From Allobosea sp. WAO (GTDB lineage Bacteria > Pseudomonadota > Alphaproteobacteria > Rhizobiales > Beijerinckiaceae): a stretch of 64,000 bases of DNA. The notes beneath the pieces were generated by a model. That model saw only the letters and a list, made by a program, of their open reading frames with translations, did not search any database and was not told the origin of the DNA. Location: contig NZ_JXTJ01000018.1 of assembly GCF_001509835.1 (NCBI RefSeq), positions 186,001 to 250,000 on the forward strand, in the 5' to 3' direction. Numbering within the stretch: the stretch's first letter is position 1; the number at the start of each line of letters is the position of its first letter. The translations under genes and the position numbers were made by a program. Shown here one piece after another: positions 58,703 through 64,000 of this stretch.

Positions 58703-59461
58703 ATGCGTATCCTGATCGCCAATGACGACGGCATCGACGCGCCGGGCATCGCCCTGCTGCGCCGGGCCGCCGCGCGCCTCTGGTCCGATATCTGGGTCGT
58801 GGCGCCGGAGCGCAAATGGACGGCGGCGAGCCACCATCTCTCCTTCGACCGCGACCTCGTGCTGACGAGGCGCGAGAACCAGGTCTACGCACTCTCGGGC
58901 ACGCCGGCCGATTGCGTCGTCGGCGCCATGACCGTGCTGTTCCGCGATGGCGGCCGGCCGGATCTCCTGCTCTCGGGCGTCAATCACGGCCGCAACACCG
59001 GCGAGGATGCAGCCTATTCGGGAACGCTTTCGATCGCCCGCGAGGCCTGCTTCTGGGGCGTGCCGGCGATCGGCCTGTCGCGGGTCAAGGAGGGAGGCTA
59101 TGGCGAGGAGGACGTCGCGGCGCTCGCGGCCCTGCTGGCCAGCCTCTGGGCGCGGCGCGGGCAATGGGCGCGCGAGGGCGCCTGGCTCAGCGTCAACCTG
59201 CCGAAGACCCTGCCGGCCGAGATCGGGCTGGCCCGGATCGGCCGCGACAAGATCGCCGGCGCCGCCGACATCGTCGACGAGGATCCCGCGTGCACGGTCT
59301 GGCGGATCAGGCGCGGCCGGCCCCAGAGCAGCCAGCCGGGCGACGAGAACTCGCTGATCGACGCCGGCAAGATCGCGATCGTCCGGCATTGCTGGACCGA
59401 TGGCGCACCGCTCGACGAGGCCCTGGCGCGGGATCTCAATGCGGAGCTCGGGCAGGGCTAG
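58703..59461 (+). CDS. surE: 5'-nucleotidase/phosphatase SurE homologue
   Basis: A 252-residue SurE. ILIANDDGIDAPG at the start has the metal-binding Asp pair, VAPERKWTAASHH has the phosphate-binding Ser region, and SGTPADCV and LSGVNHGRNTGEDAAYSGT complete the site. The family hydrolyses 5'- and 3'-nucleoside monophosphates and polyphosphate. The usual surE context (pcm, serS) is absent; here it closes an operon with an Fbp/Phn-type importer and an MBL-fold hydrolase, so it may be a specialised paralogue acting on imported phosphoesters. Convergent with the next gene, 8 bp apart. Confidence 0.88.
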   Translation: MRILIANDDGIDAPGIALLRRAAARLWSDIWVVAPERKWTAASHHLSFDRDLVLTRRENQVYALSGTPADCVVGAMTVLFRDGGRPDLLLSGVNHGRNTGEDAAYSGTLSIAREACFWGVPAIGLSRVKEGGYGEEDVAALAALLASLWARRGQWAREGAWLSVNLPKTLPAEIGLARIGRDKIAGAADIVDEDPACTVWRIRRGRPQSSQPGDENSLIDAGKIAIVRHCWTDGAPLDEALARDLNAELGQG

Positions 59462-59469
59462 CCTCGCTG

Positions 59470-60483
59470 TCAGCCGTGGCCGTAATCGTCGGCGTCGGCC
59501 GAGGGCTCATCCCTGTCGCCGCTCTCGCGTTCGAGCAGGGTAACCCAGTCGCTGGCCGGGGCGGGCCCGCTCTGGACTAACTGCCGCAGCAGCACCCTGG
59601 CGGCGTGCCGGCCGAAGCGATCATCCGGGATCGCGGCCGCATCGGCCGGAGCGCCGGAGGCCATGGCCGCCGCGAGCCGTGATTTCAGGGCGAGCAGGCG
59701 GACATCGCCGTACTCGTCGAGCATGGCCTGGAAGGCGTCATGGGCCTGATGGTCCCAGGGGCGGCGATGGCCGAGCGCGTCCTTGAGCGGATGGGCCGGC
59801 ACGAGATGGGCGCAGGGCACGAAACCGTCGGGCACCGGCTCGGTCGCGGCATGGGTGCGGCCCGAGCGCAGCAGCTTTGGCAGGACATGGGTATGCGGGC
59901 CTTCGGGGCTCTTGCCGTCGGCGGGCGGGATCGGCTGATAGACCTCGCAGCGGCCGAAGCGTGCGATGAAGACGCGATGCGGCCCGGCGGCGACGATCGC
60001 GCCCATGGCGGGGTTGCCTGGCTCGAACAGCGAGCGGCCGGCTGCCGCGCGCAAGATCCCGATCAGCGCGGGATCGGCGGTGCGGATGCAGATATCGGCC
60101 TGCAACGTACCGAGCCCCATGTCGAAGAGGATGCCGCCGCGGTCCTCCGGTCGGAGCGCCTCGCCATCGGGACCTAGCTCGGTCAGCGTCGTCCGGCGGT
60201 TCATGGCGCAGGCATCGGCCGCCAGGCAGAGTGCGATGCGGTGGCTCCAGCTTTGGCCGATCGCGGTCTCTGAGGCGAAGAGCCGCACGCCCGAGAGAGC
60301 GCCGAAGCCGACGCCACCGCGTGCCGTGGTCGCGGCGAGCCGACCCGGCTCGTCGGTCAGGACGAAAGCCTCGCCGGGATCGCGCTGGAACTCGGCGATG
60401 GCGCCGAAGGTGCCGAGGTTCCATGCCGTGTCCTGCGTGTGCAACTGCGCCCGGATGAAGCCGGAGATGTCGTCTGTCGTCAT
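59470..60483 (-). CDS. hypothetical protein of TonB/ABC uptake operon
   Basis: A 337-residue protein I cannot assign. It has no signal peptide or membrane helix. The middle contains DMGLGTLQADICIRTADPALIGILRAAAG and a His/Cys-containing stretch (GPHTHVLPKLL, DGFVPCAHLVPAHPLKDALGH) that could bind a metal or cofactor. It overlaps the ABC ATPase by 4 bp as the last gene of the operon, so it may process the imported chelate or release its metal. No named function is proposed. Confidence 0.6.
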   Translation of the reverse strand: MTTDDISGFIRAQLHTQDTAWNLGTFGAIAEFQRDPGEAFVLTDEPGRLAATTARGGVGFGALSGVRLFASETAIGQSWSHRIALCLAADACAMNRRTTLTELGPDGEALRPEDRGGILFDMGLGTLQADICIRTADPALIGILRAAAGRSLFEPGNPAMGAIVAAGPHRVFIARFGRCEVYQPIPPADGKSPEGPHTHVLPKLLRSGRTHAATEPVPDGFVPCAHLVPAHPLKDALGHRRPWDHQAHDAFQAMLDEYGDVRLLALKSRLAAAMASGAPADAAAIPDDRFGRHAARVLLRQLVQSGPAPASDWVTLLERESGDRDEPSADADDYGHG

Positions 60484-61274
60484 GATGCGGTCTCGTCTTC
60501 ACGGCGGATCGGTCGCCAGGGCAGGACATAGGGCTGCCCGTGATGCTCGCCGCGTGCGACTTCGACACCGAAGGCCCGGGCGAGATTGGCGTCTTCCAGA
60601 ACGGCACCGGGCGTGCCGTCGGCCAGGACGCGGCCTTGGTCGAGCAGGACGAGCCGGTCGCAGAAGCGCCCGGCCAGGCTGAGATCGTGGAGGACGACGA
60701 CCACGCCGGCGCCGGCACGCGCGGTGCGCCGCAGCAGCGCCATCGCCTCGAGCTGATGCAACGGGTCGAGCCCGGCGAGCGGCTCGTCGGCCAGCAGCAT
60801 CTGCGCCTCGACCGCGAGCGCCCGTGCCAGCAGCACGCGCATGCGCTCGCCGCCGGAGAGGCTGTCGAGCGTGCGCCCGGCGAAGGCCGAGACATCGGCG
60901 GCGGCCATCGCGCGCGTGATCGCGGCGTGATCGCTGGGTCCGAGATCGGCGAAGGGCCGGCGATGCGGCAACCGCCCGAGCGCGACAACGGCGCCGGCCC
61001 GCAGCTGCCAGTGCACCGTGCCGCCCTGGGCGAGGAAGGCGATGCGCTGCGCCAGTGTCCTGCGCCCGAGCGCTTTGGCGATGAGGCCGTCATAGCGCAG
61101 GCTTCCGGCATCCGCAGGCAGCAGGTCGGCGAGGACGCGCAGCAAGGTCGTCTTGCCGGCGCCGTTCGGGCCGATCAGGCCGACCATCTCACCGGCCCGC
61201 AAGCTGAGGTCGATGCCGCGCAGCACCGGCTTGCCGCTGAGGCTGACCGCGATGTCCCTGGCTTCGATCTGCAT
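60480..61274 (-). CDS. FecE/BtuD-type ABC transporter ATP-binding protein
   Basis: A 264-residue ATPase of the iron-chelate/cobalamin group. Walker A is GPNGAGKTT near residue 37, signature LSGGERMR, Walker B LLADEPLAGLD and switch His VVLHDLSLA. The ATG at 61274 overlaps the permease stop by one base; the long frame upstream is a shadow of the permease gene. It drives uptake through the FecCD permease dimer. Confidence 0.92.
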   Translation of the reverse strand: MQIEARDIAVSLSGKPVLRGIDLSLRAGEMVGLIGPNGAGKTTLLRVLADLLPADAGSLRYDGLIAKALGRRTLAQRIAFLAQGGTVHWQLRAGAVVALGRLPHRRPFADLGPSDHAAITRAMAAADVSAFAGRTLDSLSGGERMRVLLARALAVEAQMLLADEPLAGLDPLHQLEAMALLRRTARAGAGVVVVLHDLSLAGRFCDRLVLLDQGRVLADGTPGAVLEDANLARAFGVEVARGEHHGQPYVLPWRPIRREDETAS

Positions 61275-62299
61275 CACGCCGCCCTCCGCATCCGCTGGAT
61301 CAGGCTGAACAGGAAGGGCGCGCCGATCAGGGCGGTGACCACGCCGAGCTTGAGCTCGGGCCGGATCGGCATCAGCCGCAGGGCGGTGTCGGCGGCGAGC
61401 GTCAGGATCGCTCCGCCGAGCCCCGAGACCAGCAGCAGCCGGCCGGGCCGGTGCCCGACCAGCGGGCGCAGCAGATGCGGCACGACGAGGCCGACGAAGC
61501 CGATCGCGCCGGTGACGGCAACCGAGGCACCGACCGCGAGCGCGGCGCCGCCGATCAGCCGGGCGCGCAGCCAGCCGAGATCGAAGCCGAGGCTGCGTGC
61601 GGTGTCCTCGCCGAGGGTGAGCCCGTCGAGCGCGGTGGCGCTGGAGAGCAGCAGCGCCCAGCCGAGGAGCATCAGGGGCAGCACCAGCCAGACATGGGCC
61701 ATGCTGCGGTCGGCCAGCGAGCCCATCAGCCAGAAGACGATTTCCAGCGCCGCATAAGGGTTCGGCGCGAGATTGAGCGCCAGCGAGGTCATCGCGCCGG
61801 CGAAGCTGTTGATCGCGACGCCGGCGAGGATCAGCGCCATGGTGCCGGCGCCGCGCCCGTTCAGGGCGTAGAGCAGAAGTGTCGCCAGCATCGCGCCGGC
61901 AATGCCGCCGAGCGGCAAGGCGAGCAGGAAGGCGCCGGCGAAGCCGGAATAGAACACCACGACCGCGCCGAAGGCGGCCGCGCTCGAAATGCCGAGCAGG
62001 CCGGGCTCGGCGAGGGGATTGCGCAACAGGCCCTGCATCGCCGCGCCGGCGAGGCCGAGGCTGAAGCCGACGAGCGCGCCGAGCAAAGCGCGCGGCAGGC
62101 GCAGCTCGACGAGGACCAGCGCCGGCAGGGTGGCGCGGCCGGCCAGCCAGTCGCTGAAAGCTGCGCCAAGGTCGAGCTCTGCATAGCCGACCGCGACAGA
62201 GAGCGCGGTCATGGCGAGGAGCAGGGCGGTCAGCAGCGCAACCAGAAAGCGATAGCGGCTGCGGCTTTCCGCAGGGATGGCCGTGGTGGCGGGGTTCAC
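61274..62299 (-). CDS. FecCD/BtuC-type ABC transporter permease
   Basis: A 341-residue permease with about ten membrane segments. LVELRLPRALLGALVGFSLGLAGAAMQGLLRNPLAEP is split around the first coupling signature, GFVGLVVPHLLR is near residue 260, and the end GAPFLFSLIQR is typical of the family. It forms a homodimer for siderophore, heme or vitamin B12 import. Coupled on both sides by short overlaps. Confidence 0.92.
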   Translation of the reverse strand: MNPATTAIPAESRSRYRFLVALLTALLLAMTALSVAVGYAELDLGAAFSDWLAGRATLPALVLVELRLPRALLGALVGFSLGLAGAAMQGLLRNPLAEPGLLGISSAAAFGAVVVFYSGFAGAFLLALPLGGIAGAMLATLLLYALNGRGAGTMALILAGVAINSFAGAMTSLALNLAPNPYAALEIVFWLMGSLADRSMAHVWLVLPLMLLGWALLLSSATALDGLTLGEDTARSLGFDLGWLRARLIGGAALAVGASVAVTGAIGFVGLVVPHLLRPLVGHRPGRLLLVSGLGGAILTLAADTALRLMPIRPELKLGVVTALIGAPFLFSLIQRMRRAA

Positions 62300-63186
62300 G
62301 GGCCGCTCCTGCGGTTGCGCGGCGCGGCGGCCGCATCGACCAGCATTTCGATGGCGTCGATCACCGCCGGTCCGGCGCAGGTCCAGAGCCTGGAGGGCAA
62401 GGCGACGAGCCTCAGCCGGTCACCGAGCCGGCCGATCAGCGGGTGGTTCAGGATCTCATGGGCGAGCGAGGGCGAGCCGCCCTCGGTGGTGTTGAGGATC
62501 AGGATGTCGGCCTCGCCGAGCGCGACGGTCTCCAGCGCGATCTGGCCGTAATTGTCGATGCCGAGCTCGGCGGCGAGGTTGATGAAGCCGGCCCTGGTCA
62601 AGATCTCGTCGACGAGCGAGCCGCGCCCGACGGTGAAGCCGTTCGGGCGCAGGACCAGCGCCTTTGGCCGGTCAGGGCCGAGACGCTGCGCCAGAAGAGC
62701 GAGGCGGGCGTCGATCTCGCCGATCAGGGCTTCGCCGCGGGCGGGCTCGCCGAGCAGCGCCGCCATCTCGGCGATCTGCGCCTTGACCCCGGCGAGGTCG
62801 CGCGGCACTCCGAACTCCTTCACCGGCGCGCCGACCCGCTTCAGCAGCGCGACGGTGCTGCGGGTGGTGAAGCTGCCGGCGATGACGAGATCGGGCCGAA
62901 AGGCCAGCAACTCCTCGACGAGGCCATGATTGGCCGGGACCCGGCGGGCCGCCTGCGCCATATTGGCGTTGCGCGGGTCCTGCGAGAGCCAGGTCACCGA
63001 GGCGATCGCGGCGGGGTCGGCGAGGCGCAGGACGAGTTCGTCCGTGCACATGTTGAGCGAGACGATGCGGGACGGCTTGGCCGGAGGCTCGGCGGCGAAG
63101 CCGAGGCCAGGCCCGGCCAGCGCCGCGCAGGTCAGCAGGAGGGCGGCACCGCGAAGCACGCGCCGCAGGGCCGCCCCCTGTCTCAC
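62296..63186 (-). CDS. FecB/BtuF-type periplasmic binding protein
   Basis: A 296-residue cluster-A binding protein with a signal peptide (VLRGAALLLTCAALAGPGLG, then FAAEPP). PSRIVSLNMCTDELVLRLADP opens the fold as in BtuF and related proteins, and LLAFRPDLVIAGSF follows near residue 95. It would pass a metal chelate from the outer membrane receptor to the FecCD permease. Its start overlaps the receptor gene's stop (ATGA). Confidence 0.88.
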   Translation of the reverse strand: MRQGAALRRVLRGAALLLTCAALAGPGLGFAAEPPAKPSRIVSLNMCTDELVLRLADPAAIASVTWLSQDPRNANMAQAARRVPANHGLVEELLAFRPDLVIAGSFTTRSTVALLKRVGAPVKEFGVPRDLAGVKAQIAEMAALLGEPARGEALIGEIDARLALLAQRLGPDRPKALVLRPNGFTVGRGSLVDEILTRAGFINLAAELGIDNYGQIALETVALGEADILILNTTEGGSPSLAHEILNHPLIGRLGDRLRLVALPSRLWTCAGPAVIDAIEMLVDAAAAPRNRRSGP

Positions 63187-64000
63187 AGGCTCACCCGCAG
63201 GCCGCCGAAGGCGCTGAGCCCGGGGACGAGGAAGCCGACCGGGTTCTCGTAGCGCTTGTCGAACAGGTTATCGACGCGGCCGAAGACGGTCAGCTTCTCG
63301 CTTGCCTTGTACTCGGCGGCGATGTTGACGATCGCTGCGCCCGGAGCGCGCATCCGCGAGATCGAGAAGTCGCGGTTTCCATCGACGCGGTCCCCGACAT
63401 AGATCAGCGTCGCCGAGAGGTTGAGGTTCTCGATCGGTATCCAGTTCGCGGTCAGGCTCGCCTTGTGCCGCGGCCGGCGCAGCAGTTCCTGGTTGGCGGT
63501 CTCGTCCTTGGCGAGGGTGAAGGTGTAGTCGGCCCGGATCTTGAACTGCGGGCTCAGCTCGAGCGCCACGAAGCTTTCGACGCCCTTGGTCTGGGCTCGC
63601 CCGATATTGGTGTAGGAGGTCCGGGCGGTGTTGGTCAGGATCAGGTTGTCGATGTCGTTGTGGAACCAGGTCGCGCCGATCTGGAGCTTGTTGTCGAGCA
63701 AAGGCTGCTCGAAGCCGATGTCATAGCCGCGGCTTTCCTCCGGCTTGAGGTTGGGATTGCCGTAGAAATTATAGGCCGGCCGTGAATCGCTGAAGCGCTG
63801 GCTCAGCGTCGGCGCCTTGAAGCCGGTGCCGTAGCTCGCCTTCAGCTTGGTCTCCGTGCCCGGGACGATGAAGGTCGGCGCGAGCCGGTAGGTGGTGTGG
63901 CCGCCGAAGGTCTCGTCCTCGTCGCGGCGGATGTTCGCGACGGTGAAGAAGCGCTCGCTCCAGCTCGACTGCAATTCGAGGAAGGCGCCAGTATTGCCGT
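63183..64000 (-). CDS. TonB-dependent receptor, C-terminal part (5' end outside window)
   Basis: The frame is open to the right edge (upstream codons read G-N-T-G-A-F-L-E-L-Q), so this is the C-terminal 270 residues or so of a beta-barrel receptor. GTGFKAPTLSQRF, NPNLKPEESRGYDIGFE, VDNLFDKRYENPVGF and the terminal aromatic-hydrophobic signature (GGLRVSL) are characteristic and closest to the BtuB-like group. It brings an iron chelate, heme or cobalamin through the outer membrane. Any riboswitch or Fur site would be beyond the window. Confidence 0.88.
   Translation of the reverse strand, partial: GNTGAFLELQSSWSERFFTVANIRRDEDETFGGHTTYRLAPTFIVPGTETKLKASYGTGFKAPTLSQRFSDSRPAYNFYGNPNLKPEESRGYDIGFEQPLLDNKLQIGATWFHNDIDNLILTNTARTSYTNIGRAQTKGVESFVALELSPQFKIRADYTFTLAKDETANQELLRRPRHKASLTANWIPIENLNLSATLIYVGDRVDGNRDFSISRMRAPGAAIVNIAAEYKASEKLTVFGRVDNLFDKRYENPVGFLVPGLSAFGGLRVSL

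Noticed and set aside
1..64000. CRISPR arrays, tRNA/rRNA genes, prophage or insertion sequences
   Set aside because: No regularly spaced direct repeats, no cloverleaf or rRNA-like stretches and no transposase, integrase or phage protein among the translated frames were seen.

Overview
This is a GC-rich, densely packed window from an alphaproteobacterium, most probably a member of the Hyphomicrobiales (Rhizobiales) near Bosea. The taxonomic call is inference. It rests on the ccoNOQP-ccoGHIS (fix) locus with FnrN, FixK and hybrid FixL regulators, on NitT/TauT and Fbp-type ABC transporters, and on palindromic intergenic repeats of a type I recall from this order. I saw no tRNA, rRNA, CRISPR array, phage gene or transposase. 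Most neighbouring genes overlap by 1-13 bases, so the window reads as a series of translationally coupled operons.

Region 1 (1-10 kb): the 3' end of a thymidine-phosphorylase-like gene, a MarR regulator, then a six-gene minus-strand operon. It encodes a flippase/acyltransferase/acyl-ACP synthetase fusion, a GNAT-like protein, a ThiF/E1-like adenylyltransferase, a polytopic membrane protein, a second GNAT-like protein and an Acg-like nitroreductase. I do not recognise this set as a described pathway. Region 2 (10-17.5 kb): a PspA/YiaA envelope module divergent from a TetR gene with three operator-like palindromes, then a GntR regulator and peptide-scavenging genes (Tat-exported binding protein, gamma-glutamyltransferase-like enzyme, M29 aminopeptidase).

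Region 3 (17.5-28 kb): a probable nicotinate catabolic module. It has NicA and NicB (molybdenum hydroxylase with three cytochrome c domains), an enamidase, a 7Fe ferredoxin, a ferredoxin-NADP reductase and a NitT/TauT ABC transporter. The four promoters of this region carry the same operator-like palindrome (TTYGTRTRCRAA) at nearly the same distance from a -35 box. That suggests one regulon and a reductive route through 6-hydroxynicotinate and its tetrahydro form.

Region 4 (28-42 kb): the microaerobic respiration locus: FnrN, ccoNOQP, ccoG, fixH, fixI and ccoS. After it come, in reverse, a heme-PAS hybrid FixL and a FixK-like regulator, and divergently an OmpR-type response regulator. This set matches the hFixL-FxkR-FixK cascade known from Rhizobium etli, down to a direct repeat in front of the fixK-like gene. 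FNR/FixK boxes precede fnrN, ccoN and, less perfectly, fixH.

Region 5 (42-64 kb): a HAD phosphatase, an unusual TPC-motif P-type ATPase, an FMN glutamate-synthase-like protein and an orphan formylglycine-generating enzyme. Then a SorC-regulated operon with a SAF-domain oxidoreductase and a three-gene 2-oxoacid/acetoin dehydrogenase complex lacking E3. Next is an Fbp-type ABC transporter coupled to a metallo-beta-lactamase-fold hydrolase and a SurE phosphatase. Last, on the minus strand, is a TonB receptor/FecBCD-type uptake operon that runs off the right edge.
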